Counted from the first letter of the stretch, positions 38,402 to 49,710 are shown. The stretch: DNA of 64,000 bases from Pseudomonas muyukensis (GCF_019139535.1 NZ_CP077073.1:5050501-5114500); one strand, 5' to 3'. Numbers and translations: made by a program. The notes: a model not told the origin generated them from the letters alone.

Positions 38402-39354
38402 TCAGTGAACCAGCGACTGCTGCAAGGCTACCCCGGCCCCCAGCAACCCGGAAAACTCCGCCGTCACCAACCATACCGGCACCCCGGCGAAGTAGCCGCT
38501 CATGCAGCCCTTGTCGGCGAAACTGGCGGCAAAGCCACTGCGCAGGAACAGTTCGGCGAAGCGCGGGATCACCCCCCCGACAATGTAGACCCCGCCCCGG
38601 GCGCCCAGGGTGAGCACATTGTTGCCCGCCACCCGGCCGAGGAAGCGGCAGAACTGCTCGACCACCGCCAGCGCCCGTGGCTCGCCGCCCAGCGCCGCGT
38701 CGGTGATCTGCGCCGGGGTCTTGTGCGTCGGCGTGGCACCATCGAGGGCACAGATCGCCTGGTACAAGCGCACCAGCCCACCGCCACTGAGCACCGTCTC
38801 GGCACTGACATGGCCGATCTGCCGATGGATTTCCTGATGAATCGCCGCCTCGCGGGCATTGCCCACCGGCAGGTCGACATGCCCGCCCTCCCCCGGCAGC
38901 GCCAGCCAGTGCTCACCGTGGCGCAGCAGGCTGCCCACGCCCAGGCCGGTGCCGGGGCCGATCACCAGCGCCGGGCGCGACGGGTCGGTGCGGCCTGCGC
39001 AGACTTCACGAAATTCGCCTGCACGCAGGCGGGTCATGCCCAGCGCCATCGCGGAAAAGTCGTTGATCAGCAGCAGGCGCTCGACCTGCAGCGTCTGGCA
39101 GAACGCGCTGCGGCTCAGGCGCCAGTGGTTGTTGGTAAAACGGAATTCGTCGCCGTCCACGGGCCCTGCCACCGCCAGGCACACCGCCGCCAGGCCGCCA
39201 CGGGCGATACCCTGGTCGGCCAGGTAGGCCTCGATGGCCTGCTCGGGGCTGGTGTAGTCGGCGGTGGCCAGCACCTGGACCGCCTGCAGCTCGTTGTCGC
39301 GCCACAAGGCGAAACGTGCGTTGGTGCCACCGATGTCGCCGACCAGCAAGGCCT

Positions 39355-39358
<4 letters not shown>
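38402..39358 (-). CDS. glk: Glucokinase
   Basis: Phosphorylates cytoplasmic glucose at C6. 318 residues, bacterial Glk family: the ATP-binding start [15 protein letters not shown], the sugar site [24 protein letters not shown], and [14 protein letters not shown] with the catalytic region. Its ATG overlaps the edd stop (ATGA), so it is translated with edd. Confidence 0.97.
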
Positions 39359-41181
<1,823 letters not shown>

Positions 41182-41303
41182 GTACTGGACTCCAGGCTAA
41201 CGGTAAGGGCGGTTTTACCAGGGTTTGCCCCTCCAAACGATTGCGACCTAGGCTCTGGATAGAGGCTCGCGGCCCGTTTGCGACAGGGTGACCCAACCAC
41301 TCG

Positions 41304-41319
41304 TTGTATGTTTAAACAA
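41304..41319. promoter_or_regulatory. HexR-type site, edd side
   Basis: TTGT-ATGTTTAA-ACAA, an exact TTGT-N8-ACAA match in the edd/gap intergenic region, 123 bp from the edd start. Confidence 0.7.
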
Positions 41320-41366
41320 AATACTGCCAGCAAAAAGGCTTGTTTTCTATCTCTCGGTGAATAATC

Positions 41367-41381
41367 TTGTTATTCCAACAA
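41367..41381. promoter_or_regulatory. HexR-type site, gap side
   Basis: TTGT-TATTCCA-ACAA, an exact TTGT-N7-ACAA match 66 bp before the gap start. Together with 41304 it gives each divergent promoter its own site. Confidence 0.72.
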
Positions 41382-41446
41382 CAAAACCGTTTCAGTGAAG
41401 CTGTCCTTTGTGCCACAGGCTTCACCCGACTGCCAGAGGTAACGTC

Positions 41447-42448
41447 ATGACCCTACGCATCGCCATCAACGGATTCGGCCGCATCGGACGCAACGTCCTG
41501 CGCGCACTCTACACGCACGGCTACCGCCAGGACCTGCAGGTCGTCGCCATCAACGACCTGGGCGACAGCGCGATGAACGCCCACCTGCTCAAGTTCGACA
41601 GCGTCCACGGCACCTTCGATGCCAGCGTCGAGGCCGACCACGAAAGCCTCACCGTCAACGGCGACCGCATCGCCGTCAGCGCCATCCGCAACCCCAGCGA
41701 ACTGCCGTGGAAGGCCCTGGGCATCGACGTGGTGTTCGAGTGCACCGGGTTGTTCACCGAGCGCGCCAAGGCGGCGGCGCACCTGACAGCCGGTGCCGGC
41801 AAGGTGATCGTCAGCGCCCCGGCCAAGGGCGCCGACGCCACCGTGGTCTACGGCGTCAACCACGACGTGCTGCGCGCCTCGCACCAGGTCATCTCCAACG
41901 CCTCGTGCACCACCAACTGCCTGGCGCCGATCGCCCAGGTGCTGCACCGCGAGTTCGGTATCGAGCAGGGGCTGATGACCACCATCCACGCCTACACCAA
42001 CGACCAGGTGCTCACCGATGTCTACCACAGCGACCCCTACCGCGCCCGTTCGGCCACCCAGTCGATGATCCCGAGCAAGACCGGCGCCGCCGAGGCGGTG
42101 GGCCTGGTGCTGCCGGAACTGGCCGGCAAGCTCACCGGCATGGCGGTGCGGGTACCGGTGATCAACGTGTCGCTGGTCGACCTGACCGTCAACCTGGCCC
42201 GCGAGACCTGCGCCGAGGAGGTCAACCAGCTGTTCCTCGAGGCCAGCCGCCATTCGCGGGTGCTGGGCTACAACGCCCTGCCGCTGGTGTCGTGCGACTT
42301 CAACCACAACCCGCTGTCGTCGATCTTCGACGCCAACCATACTCGCGCCAACGGGCGCATGCTCAAGGTGCTGGCCTGGTACGACAACGAGTGGGGCTTC
42401 TCCAACCGTATGCTCGACAACTGCCTGGCGCTGTTCAACGCCAGGTGA
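41447..42448 (+). CDS. gap: Glyceraldehyde-3-phosphate dehydrogenase, type I
   Basis: Oxidises G3P coming from KDPG cleavage. 333 residues. NAD-binding [14 protein letters not shown]; catalytic Cys154 in [14 protein letters not shown]-terminal [12 protein letters not shown]. The start MTLRIAING (41447) follows AGAGG; the 13-codon upstream extension is unlikely. Divergent from edd and presumably HexR-controlled. Confidence 0.97.
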   Translation: MTLRIAINGFGRIGRNVLRALYTHGYRQDLQVVAINDLGDSAMNAHLLKFDSVHGTFDASVEADHESLTVNGDRIAVSAIRNPSELPWKALGIDVVFECTGLFTERAKAAAHLTAGAGKVIVSAPAKGADATVVYGVNHDVLRASHQVISNASCTTNCLAPIAQVLHREFGIEQGLMTTIHAYTNDQVLTDVYHSDPYRARSATQSMIPSKTGAAEAVGLVLPELAGKLTGMAVRVPVINVSLVDLTVNLARETCAEEVNQLFLEASRHSRVLGYNALPLVSCDFNHNPLSSIFDANHTRANGRMLKVLAWYDNEWGFSNRMLDNCLALFNAR

Positions 42449-42463
42449 CGTTTTGCACGGTCC

Positions 42464-42582
42464 CTGTAGGAGCGGCCTTGTGTCGCGATAGGGCTGCGCA
42501 GCGGCCCCAGGATTTCGATGTGGATGCAGATATTGCTGGGGCCGCTGCGCGGCCCTACCGCGACACAAGGCCGCGCCTACAG
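42464..42582. repeat. REP palindrome pair
   Basis: CTGTAGGAGCGGCCTTGTGT to AAGGCCGCGCCTACAG (one base change in the right arm), after gap. Confidence 0.9.
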
Positions 42583-42628
42583 GGATCGCGTTAGCCGCAA
42601 TATTTACTTGTTCGTGACATTTCCCCGC

Positions 42629-42663
42629 TTGACCTGGGCCACGGATGATAAGCATTATCATTC
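42629..42663 (+). promoter_or_regulatory. Fur box over the ECF sigma gene promoter
   Basis: GATGATAAGCATTATCATT closely fits the 19-bp Fur consensus (42644-42662). It overlaps a probable promoter with TTGACC at 42629-42634 and CATTAT at 42653-42658. Predicts iron-repressed expression of the sigma factor and FecR genes. Confidence 0.82.
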
Positions 42664-42687
42664 ACCCCAAAGCGGCCAGGTTTCCCC

Positions 42688-43200
42688 GTGAGTCAGTCCC
42701 GGTTCAACTCAGTTTTCCTCGTCCAGCGCCTCAGCCTGCTGCGTACCTTGCAGCGCATGGTGGGCAACCCCAGCACCGCCGAGGACCTGCTGCAGGAAAC
42801 CTACCTGAGGGTGACCCGCGCCTTGGGCGAGCGCCCCATCGAGCACCTCGAGCCGTTCGTCTTCCAGACCGCGCGCAACCTCGCCCTGGACCACCTGCGC
42901 GCGCGCCGGGTGCAGGCCCGTACCCTGGTCGACGACGTGCCCGACCAGGTGCTGCACAACGTCGCCGCCCCCTTGGGCAGCAGCGAGGACGCCGCCCACG
43001 CCGAACAGCTGCTCAAGCACCTGAGCCTGAGCCTGGGCCAGCTCAGCCAGCGCCAGCAACGCATCTTCGTCCTCAGCCGCCTGCACGGTGCCAGCTACCT
43101 GGAAATCGCCGAGCAGTTGCAGGTTTCGGCCAGCACGGTGCAGAAGGAACTGAAACTGATCATGGCCATCTGCATGGGCGTGGCCGACCGTCACCAGTGA
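42688..43200 (+). CDS. FecI-type ECF sigma factor
   Basis: 170 residues, sigma-70 family group IV. Region 2 (about 10-75) has NPSTAEDLLQETYLRV and FVFQTARNLALDHLRARR. Region 4 (about 110-160) has LSQRQQRIFVLSRLHGASYL then EIAEQLQVSASTVQKELK. It starts 25 nt after the Fur box and precedes a FecR-type gene. Predicted to transcribe the downstream TonB receptor and heme oxygenase genes from a shared promoter motif. Confidence 0.95.
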   Translation: MSQSRFNSVFLVQRLSLLRTLQRMVGNPSTAEDLLQETYLRVTRALGERPIEHLEPFVFQTARNLALDHLRARRVQARTLVDDVPDQVLHNVAAPLGSSEDAAHAEQLLKHLSLSLGQLSQRQQRIFVLSRLHGASYLEIAEQLQVSASTVQKELKLIMAICMGVADRHQ

Positions 43201-43293
43201 TGCGACCGCTCGCCGCTGGCGTGCGCAAAGCCCTTGCCATGCGCCGGGCCTGCGCAGATCATGCGCAAAAACCGCACCCCGCAAGGATCCCCC

Positions 43294-44256
43294 GTGACCG
43301 ACCCGTCCCCACCTCGCCCGACAGCCGCCGCGCCTGACGCTCGCGCCCGTGCCCGCGAAGAAGCGCTGGACTGGTTGATCCGCCTGCAATGCGCCGACGT
43401 CGACGACACCCAGGCCTTCGAGCAGTGGCTCGGCGCCAATGCCGAAAACGCCGAAGCCTATGTCGAGGCCGAAGCGCTATGGAACGGCGCGGCGCTGCGC
43501 CAGGCCGCCGACCAGTTGCACCTGCAGCGCAAGCGTTCGCTGGGCGGGCGCCTGCGCAGCCACTGGAAACCGCTGGCCAGCGCCGCCGTGCTGCTGGTCG
43601 GGCTGTTCACCTTCGGCAACCTGCCGGTGCGCCTGCAGGCCGACCACCTGACCGTGGTCGGCGAGCGCCAGCGCCTGCACCTGGACGACGGCGCCCAGGT
43701 GCTGCTCAACACCAACTCGGCCTTTGCCAGCGATGTGCGCGATGGCCGCCAGGTCGCCCGGTTGTTGCAAGGCGAGGCCTACTTCCAGGTGCCGGCCAGC
43801 AGCCAACCGGCGCTGGAAGTCCAGGCCGGGCCGTTGCGCGCCAGCGTGCGCGACACCGACTTCGCCGTGCGCTACCTCGATGGCGAGGCCCAGGTGCGCG
43901 TGCAGCGCGGCGATGTCGACCTGCAAGGCGCAAGCGACCAGCGCATCCGCCTGCGCGCCGGCGACAGCATCAGCCTCGGCCCCCAGGGTTTCAGCCAACC
44001 CCAGCGCCCCGACCTGCACAAGGATCTGGCCTGGGTCGAAGGCCGCCTGGTATTCGAGAACTGCCCGCTGAGCCAGGTGCTCGCCGAAGTACGCCGCTAC
44101 TACCCCGGTTGGATCATCAGCCGCAACGCGCACCTGGAGCAGGTTGCGGTCACCGGCAACTACCGCCTCGACCAGCCGCTGGAAACCCTGCGCGCCCTGG
44201 CCCACATCACCTCGGCACAGCTGCACGAATACCCGGCGCTGGTCATTCTCAACTGA
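43294..44256 (+). CDS. FecR-type anti-sigma/sigma regulator
   Basis: Inner-membrane partner of the ECF factor that relays receptor occupancy. About 320 residues. The N-terminal cytoplasmic FecR_N segment has ALDWLIRLQCADVDDTQAFE, then QWLGANAENAEAY. One TM is near 90-110 (PLASAAVLLVGLFTFGNLPV). A periplasmic FecR domain follows (GERQRLHLDDGAQVLLNTNS), then a C-terminal STN-like tail. A GTG at 43294 has AAGGA six bases upstream and is preferred; an ATG at 43261 is the alternative. Lies between the sigma gene and the receptor. Confidence 0.92.
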   Translation: MTDPSPPRPTAAAPDARARAREEALDWLIRLQCADVDDTQAFEQWLGANAENAEAYVEAEALWNGAALRQAADQLHLQRKRSLGGRLRSHWKPLASAAVLLVGLFTFGNLPVRLQADHLTVVGERQRLHLDDGAQVLLNTNSAFASDVRDGRQVARLLQGEAYFQVPASSQPALEVQAGPLRASVRDTDFAVRYLDGEAQVRVQRGDVDLQGASDQRIRLRAGDSISLGPQGFSQPQRPDLHKDLAWVEGRLVFENCPLSQVLAEVRRYYPGWIISRNAHLEQVAVTGNYRLDQPLETLRALAHITSAQLHEYPALVILN

Positions 44257-44263
44257 CGCAAAA

Positions 44264-44297
44264 GTTTTTTTACGCGATCGCCTGCCCTGGCCCGTCT
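44264..44297 (+). promoter_or_regulatory. ECF-sigma promoter of the receptor gene
   Basis: GTTTTTTTAC (44264-44273), 19 bp, CGTCT (44293-44297). Both boxes and the spacing are identical to the site before the heme oxygenase at 47101-47134, strongly suggesting recognition by the same sigma factor. Confidence 0.7.
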
Positions 44298-44318
44298 CGT
44301 TATAGCCAATACGATTGA

Positions 44319-44338
44319 TTCTCGTTCGAAAACGAGAA
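44319..44338 (+). other. Perfect 20-nt hairpin in the receptor 5' UTR
   Basis: TTCTCGTTCGAAAACGAGAA: 8-bp stem with CGAA loop, located about 20 bases after the predicted -10 box and so near the mRNA 5' end. May stabilise the transcript or control translation. Confidence 0.6.
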
Positions 44339-44381
44339 CAGCCACTGCCTATAACACTTCGCGCGACAGGGAGCGCTCTCG

Positions 44382-46988
44382 ATGCCCACAGGTCAAACCC
44401 GCCCGTCCTCTTCTTCCCGCCGCTGCGGGCAATTGTCCCTGTTGACCCTGGCCTTGCTCGCCAGCGGCGCCTGCAGCCTGCCGGCCCTGGCCGTGGAGCC
44501 GGCCCAGGCCAGCAGCCCGCGCATGGGCGACTACCGCTTCGCCATTGCCCAGCAACCGCTGGTCGAGGCCATCAATGCCTTCAGCCAGGTCACCGGCTGG
44601 CAGGTGGGCTTCAGCGCCGAACTGGCCGACGGCGTGGCCTCGCCCGGCGTACAGGGCGCACTGGCCCCGGAAGCGGCGTTGCAGCGCCTGCTGCGCGGCA
44701 CCGGCCTGGGCTATCGGAAGATCGGCAACGCCAATGTGGTGCTCGAACGCCAGGCCGCCGGCAACACCATCGCCCTGCAGCAGGTGACCGTCAGCGCCAC
44801 CCGCAGCGCCCAGGACGTCAGCCAGGTGCCGAGCACCGTCAGCGTGCAGACCCGCGAGCAACTGGACCGGCAGAACGTCAACGACATCAAGCAACTGGTG
44901 CGCTACGAGCCCGGCGTGTCGGTGTCTGGCACCGGCCAGCGCAGCGGCCTGAACGGTTACAACATCCGTGGCATCGACGGCGACCGGGTGCTGACCCAGG
45001 TGGACGGCGTGTCGATTCCCGACAGCTTCTTCTACGGGCCCTTTGCCCAGACCCAGCGCAACTACGTCGATCCCGAGGTGGTCAAGCGGGTCGAGATCCT
45101 GCGCGGCCCCGCCTCGGTGCTCTACGGCAGCAACGCCATCGGCGGTGCGGTCAGCTACTTCACCCTTGACCCCGAAGACATCATCAAGCCGGGCAAGGAC
45201 GTCGGCGCCCGCCTGAAGACCGGTTACAGCTCGGTCGATGAAAGCTGGTTGACCTCCGCCACCGTCGCTGGCCGCCACGGTGATGTCGATGGCCTGCTGC
45301 ACCTGAGCCAACGCAACGGCCACGAGACCGAGTCCTACGGCGAGCATGGCGGTACCGGCATCAACCGCACCAAGGCCAACCCCGAGGACGTGCGCACCAC
45401 CAACGTGCTGGCCAAGCTGGGCTGGAACTACGCCGACGACGCGCGCCTGGGCTTTACCTACGAGCGCTACAAGGACGACCGCGACCAGAACATCCTCAGC
45501 GCCATAGGCGGGCCCTTCGATGGCAGCCGCCCCCTGGGCATGTACCGCAGCCGCACCGGCAACGACACGGTCACCCGTGAACGCTTCGGCATCGATCATG
45601 AGTTCGGCCTGGATTCGCTGGTCGCCGATCACCTGAAATGGAGCCTGAACTACCAGATCGCCAAGACCGACCAGGCCACCTCGGAAATCTATTTCCCGTT
45701 CAGCCGCACCGTGCAACGCCAGCGCGACACCACGTACAAAGATCGCCAATGGGTGCTTGATGCGCAGTTGGACAAAGCGTTCAGCCTCGGCGCCACCGAG
45801 CACCTGCTGACCTATGGCACAACGTTCAAGCACGAGAAAGTCACCGGCCTGCGCACCGGCAGCGGTACCTGCCTGGTGGTGGGTGGCAGCTGTCGCGCCG
45901 TTGGCCAGAACAGCCCGGCCGACTACCAAGCGCCGGTGAGCGACTTCCCCGACCCGACCATCGAAACCTACAGCGTGTTCGTCCAGGACGAGATCCGCTG
46001 GAACAACTGGACCTTCCTGCCCGGCGCGCGCTACGACTACACCCGCATCGATCCGAAGATGACCGCCGAATACCTGCGCGGCGCCCAGGACTCCAGCCCA
46101 ACCCCGGAGACCAGCCGCAACGACGAGAACAAGAAGTGGCACCGCGTCTCGCCCAAGCTCGGCGTGACCTACGCCTTCAACGACAACTACACCTGGTACG
46201 GCCAGTACGCCGAGGGCTTCCGCACCCCGAGCGCCAAGGCCATCTGGGGCCGCTTCGAGAACCCCGCCGGCGGCTACGTGGTCGAGCCCAACCCAGGGCT
46301 GCAGCCTGAAAAGAGCAAGAGCTACGAAACCGGCCTGCGCGGCAACTTCGATGCTGGCAGCTTCGATGTGGCGGTGTTCTACAACAAGTACCGCGACTTC
46401 ATCAACGAAGAAGCCGTCAAGTCCTCCAACCTGGGCAGCGCCTTCCAGACCAGCAACATCAAGCACGCCACCATCAAGGGCGCCGAGGTCAAGGGCCGCC
46501 TGAACCTGGACCGTTTCGGCGCACCGGAGGGCCTGTACAGCATCGGTTCCATCGCCTATGCCTATGGCCGCAATGACGACACCGGCCAACCACTGAACAG
46601 CGTCAACCCGCTGACCGGCGTGTTCGGTGTCGGTTACGAGCAGCCAGACTACGGCAGCCAGCTCAGCTGGACCGTGGTCAAGCGCAAGAACCGCGTGGAC
46701 GACAGCAAGTTCTTCGCCCCCGATGGTTCCAGCTCGGACTTCCGCACCCCAGGCTACGGCGTGCTCGACCTGACCGGCTTCTACCGGATCAGCGACGACC
46801 TGACCATCAACGGCGGCGTCTACAACCTGACCGACAAGAAGTACTGGCAGTGGGACGATGTACGCAAGTACGCCATGGTCGGCAGCCCCAATGGCCAGAG
46901 CGAAGCGGCCGCAACCCAGCCGGCCAACCTCGATCGCCTGACCGCTCCGGGGCGCAACTTCGCCATCAACCTGGTGTGGGACATCTGA
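44382..46988 (+). CDS. TonB-dependent receptor with STN signalling domain, probable heme receptor
   Basis: 868-residue outer-membrane transducer. A long signal sequence (LSLLTLALLASGACSLPALA) is followed by an STN domain (about 55-110; RFAIAQQPLVEAINAFSQVT) that contacts FecR, then a TonB-box/plug region with VTVSATRSAQDVSQ and RGIDGDRVLTQVDGV. The beta-barrel carries the FRAP/NPNL-like region: GFRTPSAKAIWGRF and EPNPGLQPEKSKSYETGLRG, typical of heme/hemoglobin receptors. Placement after sigma/FecR and before heme oxygenase supports heme as ligand. The C-terminus ends NLVWDI rather than the usual aromatic residue. Confidence 0.92.
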   Translation: MPTGQTRPSSSSRRCGQLSLLTLALLASGACSLPALAVEPAQASSPRMGDYRFAIAQQPLVEAINAFSQVTGWQVGFSAELADGVASPGVQGALAPEAALQRLLRGTGLGYRKIGNANVVLERQAAGNTIALQQVTVSATRSAQDVSQVPSTVSVQTREQLDRQNVNDIKQLVRYEPGVSVSGTGQRSGLNGYNIRGIDGDRVLTQVDGVSIPDSFFYGPFAQTQRNYVDPEVVKRVEILRGPASVLYGSNAIGGAVSYFTLDPEDIIKPGKDVGARLKTGYSSVDESWLTSATVAGRHGDVDGLLHLSQRNGHETESYGEHGGTGINRTKANPEDVRTTNVLAKLGWNYADDARLGFTYERYKDDRDQNILSAIGGPFDGSRPLGMYRSRTGNDTVTRERFGIDHEFGLDSLVADHLKWSLNYQIAKTDQATSEIYFPFSRTVQRQRDTTYKDRQWVLDAQLDKAFSLGATEHLLTYGTTFKHEKVTGLRTGSGTCLVVGGSCRAVGQNSPADYQAPVSDFPDPTIETYSVFVQDEIRWNNWTFLPGARYDYTRIDPKMTAEYLRGAQDSSPTPETSRNDENKKWHRVSPKLGVTYAFNDNYTWYGQYAEGFRTPSAKAIWGRFENPAGGYVVEPNPGLQPEKSKSYETGLRGNFDAGSFDVAVFYNKYRDFINEEAVKSSNLGSAFQTSNIKHATIKGAEVKGRLNLDRFGAPEGLYSIGSIAYAYGRNDDTGQPLNSVNPLTGVFGVGYEQPDYGSQLSWTVVKRKNRVDDSKFFAPDGSSSDFRTPGYGVLDLTGFYRISDDLTINGGVYNLTDKKYWQWDDVRKYAMVGSPNGQSEAAATQPANLDRLTAPGRNFAINLVWDI

Positions 46989-47002
46989 CCGGTTGAGCTC
47001 GC

Positions 47003-47061
47003 CATCGCGGCGCAGGCCCGCTCCCTCAGGTCGTCCGGGGGAGCGGGCTTGCGCCGCGATG
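47003..47061. repeat. Long inverted repeat after the receptor gene
   Basis: CATCGCGGCGCAGGCCCGCT... (47003-47025) pairs over 23 bp with 47039-47061, with a single G-T mismatch. A second type of REP element; may terminate receptor transcription. Confidence 0.8.
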
Positions 47062-47100
47062 CGTTGCGCCCCGTGAGAATGATTTCACTTCGCAGGTGAG

Positions 47101-47134
47101 GTTTTTTTACTGTTCCGCGTCTTCTCTTTCGTCT
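47101..47134 (+). promoter_or_regulatory. ECF-sigma promoter of the heme oxygenase gene
   Basis: GTTTTTTTAC (47101-47110), 19 bp, CGTCT (47130-47134): identical boxes and spacing to 44264-44297. Confidence 0.7.
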
Positions 47135-47169
47135 TGTCACTAGACAGCCCCATTTTCCAAGGATGCCCC

Positions 47170-47775
47170 ATGACCGCCCCTTCCTCCGAACGCGCCGCCC
47201 TGCGCTCCCAGCGCCTCAACCAGGTGACCCACGCCCCGCACACCGAGCTGGACGCCCTGGTCAAGTCGCACAAGCCGTTCGACAGCCGCGAAAGCTTCGC
47301 CCGCTTCGTCGTCGCCCAGTACCTGTTCCAGTCCGAGCTGCAGGCGCTGTACACCGACCCACAGCTGATCGCCATCGTCCCGGACCTCGCCGAGCGCTGC
47401 CGCGCCGAGCAGGCCCGCCTGGACCTGGCCGACCTGGACACCGAAGTCCCGGCGCCCTTCGCCGGCGCCCTGGGCAAACCCAGCCTGGGTGAAGCCCTGG
47501 GCTGGATCTTCGTCTCCGAAGGCTCCAAACTGGGCGCCGCGTTCCTGATCAAGCGCGCCGTGGCCCTGGAGCTGTCCGAGACCTTCGGCGCCCGCCACCT
47601 GGGCGAGCCGGCCGGTGGCCGTGCCGAAGGCTGGAAGCAGTTCACCCGCATTCTCGACAGCCTGGAACTGTCGCCCGAGGAAGACGCCGCCGCCGAACGT
47701 GGCGCGGTCGCTGCCTTCGAGCGCTTCACCGAGCTGCTCAAGCATGCCTATGCCGCCGACGCGGCGCTGGCCTGA
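47170..47775 (+). CDS. hemO: Biliverdin-producing heme oxygenase
   Basis: Opens heme to biliverdin, CO and Fe2+ in the cytoplasm. 201 residues, HemO/PigA type. The proximal heme ligand is probably His24 in THAPHTELDALV; the distal-helix glycine region is GWIFVSEGSKLGAAFLIKRA. The start at 47170 has AAGGA upstream. With the receptor it completes a heme-iron uptake system. It has its own ECF-type promoter, so it can be co-induced with the receptor. Confidence 0.93.
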   Translation: MTAPSSERAALRSQRLNQVTHAPHTELDALVKSHKPFDSRESFARFVVAQYLFQSELQALYTDPQLIAIVPDLAERCRAEQARLDLADLDTEVPAPFAGALGKPSLGEALGWIFVSEGSKLGAAFLIKRAVALELSETFGARHLGEPAGGRAEGWKQFTRILDSLELSPEEDAAAERGAVAAFERFTELLKHAYAADAALA

Positions 47776-47824
47776 CACGCTTTACCCGGCCGCCTGCGGG
47801 CGGCCGCACCGTTGCAGTGAGACC

Positions 47825-48238
47825 ATGACCCGAATCGCCCGCTCCAAAGTATCCCGCCTGCTGTATGCGATCCTGGCCTATGCGAGCCTGGGCATAGGCC
47901 TGGTCGCCATCGTCATCCCCGGGCTGCCGACCACCGAGTTCATCCTCCTCGCTGCCTGGGCCGCCACCCGCAGCTCGCCGCGCCTGTCGGCCTGGCTGGA
48001 AAACCACCGTTTGTTCGGGCCGATCCTGTACAACTGGCGCAACGGCAAGGTGATCCAGCGTCGCGCCAAGGTCAGCGCGACGCTCAGCATGTTGTTGTGC
48101 GCAGGCGTCATGCTCACCGTCCTCGAGCACCACTGGCCGGTGTTCCTGGCCATCAGCGGCATGGCCCTGGGCAACCTGTGGATCTGGTCGCGCCCCGAGC
48201 GCCCGACCCCGGCCGGCTCGGCCGAACTGCAACGCTGA
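47825..48238 (+). CDS. DUF454 (YbaN-like) inner-membrane protein
   Basis: 137 residues. TM segments are near 10-42 (LLYAILAYASLGIGLVAIVI) and 85-115 (LSMLLCAGVMLTVLEHHWPV). The family motif is PGLPTTEFILLAAWAATRSSPRL, followed by WLENHRLFGPILYNWRNGKVI. The start is ATG at 47825, 49 nt after hemO. DUF454 genes often follow heme oxygenase in Pseudomonas, which suggests a link to heme or iron handling, but no biochemical role is known. Confidence 0.88.
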   Translation: MTRIARSKVSRLLYAILAYASLGIGLVAIVIPGLPTTEFILLAAWAATRSSPRLSAWLENHRLFGPILYNWRNGKVIQRRAKVSATLSMLLCAGVMLTVLEHHWPVFLAISGMALGNLWIWSRPERPTPAGSAELQR

Positions 48239-48296
48239 GGGGTTTGCACCCCGACGGCGGATGGGCTGAAATGGGATCCACGAAGGAGGATCCTGC

Positions 48297-49643
48297 ATGC
48301 CACCGTTGCTCGACAGCATCGCCCAAGCCCTCACCCTCGACCCCGCCGCCGCGCGCTGGCAGGGGATTGGCGCCCTGCCCTCGACATTCGCCGTGAGCGA
48401 ACTGGCCGGCGCCAGCATCGCCGCCTGTGGCCTGGCCCTGGCCCGTTTGCTCGAAAGCCAGCAGGGCAGCTGCCCGCTGGTCAGCGTCGACCGCCGCCTG
48501 GCCTCGTTCTGGTTCGCCAGCAGCCTGCGCCCCCATGGCTGGCAGACCCCGCCCCTGTGGGATGCCGTCGCCGGCGACTACCGCACCCGCGACGGCTGGA
48601 TTCGCCTGCACACCAATGCCGCGCATCATCGTGCCGCCGCCTTGCAGGTCCTTGGCACCCCCGCCGAGCGCGCCAGCGTGGCCAGGCAGGTGGCCGACTG
48701 GCCTGGCGATGCACTGGAGGCCGCCGTGGTCGAGGCCGGCGGTTGCGCGGCGCGGATGCGTACCTGGCTGGACTGGTGCATGCACCCCCAGGGCCTGGCG
48801 GTCAACCAGGAGCCGCTGATCCTGCGCGAGCCCGGCCCGGGACGGCCCGGCCACTGGCTGGGCGACGCCAACCGGCCGTTGGCCGGGGTCAAGGTACTTG
48901 ACCTCACCCGCATCCTCGCCGGCCCCATCGCCACCCGCCTGCTGGCAGGCTTCGGTGCCCAGGTGCTGCGCATCGACCCGCCCGGCTGGGCGGAACCTGC
49001 GGTGGCGCCGGAAGTCACCCTGGGCAAGCGCTGCGCGCGCCTGGACCTGCGCACGCAGGAGGGGCGGCAGACTTTTGCCAGCCTGCTGGCCGACGCCGAC
49101 ATCCTGGTCCACGGCTACCGCGCCGACGCCCTCGACGAGCTCGGCCTGGGCGCTGAATGGCGCCGCCAGCGCAACCCCGGGCTGATCGACGTGAGCCTCA
49201 ATGCCTACGGCTGGAGCGGTCCCTGGCAGCATCGCCGCGGCTTCGACAGCCTGGTACAGATGAGCACCGGCATCGCCCGCGAGGGCATGCGCTGGCAGCA
49301 GGCCGAGCGGCCAGTGCCCTTGCCGGTGCAGGCCCTGGACCATGCCACCGGTTACCTGATGGCAGCGGAAGCGATACGGGCGCTGGACGAACGCCTGCGC
49401 AGCGGTGCAGGCTGCCGCAGTCGCTTGTCGCTGGCCCGTACCGCCAAGTTGCTGGTCGAGCACGGGACGGTGGAGGAGGACCTGCCGCTGGCGGCGGAGT
49501 CGGCCGAGGACCTCGCCGCGCACATCGAACGCACGCCCTGGGGCCAGGCACAGCGACTCAAGGCACCGCTGAAGGTGGGCCAAGCATCGATGGACTGGGG
49601 CTCGGGGGCTGTCGAGCTGGGTTCGGCGCCAGCGCGATGGTGA
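48297..49643 (+). CDS. Class III CoA-transferase (CaiB/BaiF family)
   Basis: 448 residues. The C-terminal half carries the recognisable family core: PLAGVKVLDLTRILAGPIAT, RLLAGFGAQVLRIDPP, then LVHGYRADALDELGL and DVSLNAYGWSGPW. The N-terminal 190 residues look like a diverged second copy, as in two-domain members. RBS GAAGGAGG before the ATG. Moves CoA between acids, but the substrate and pathway are unknown. It is not obviously linked to the heme genes upstream or arc genes downstream. Confidence 0.85.
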   Translation: MPPLLDSIAQALTLDPAAARWQGIGALPSTFAVSELAGASIAACGLALARLLESQQGSCPLVSVDRRLASFWFASSLRPHGWQTPPLWDAVAGDYRTRDGWIRLHTNAAHHRAAALQVLGTPAERASVARQVADWPGDALEAAVVEAGGCAARMRTWLDWCMHPQGLAVNQEPLILREPGPGRPGHWLGDANRPLAGVKVLDLTRILAGPIATRLLAGFGAQVLRIDPPGWAEPAVAPEVTLGKRCARLDLRTQEGRQTFASLLADADILVHGYRADALDELGLGAEWRRQRNPGLIDVSLNAYGWSGPWQHRRGFDSLVQMSTGIAREGMRWQQAERPVPLPVQALDHATGYLMAAEAIRALDERLRSGAGCRSRLSLARTAKLLVEHGTVEEDLPLAAESAEDLAAHIERTPWGQAQRLKAPLKVGQASMDWGSGAVELGSAPARW

Positions 49644-49710
49644 GCATCATCGCGCACGCCACTCAAGCATCAGGGCGACGCGCTGCATGGCAGCGGCTAC
49701 GCCGGTGTTC

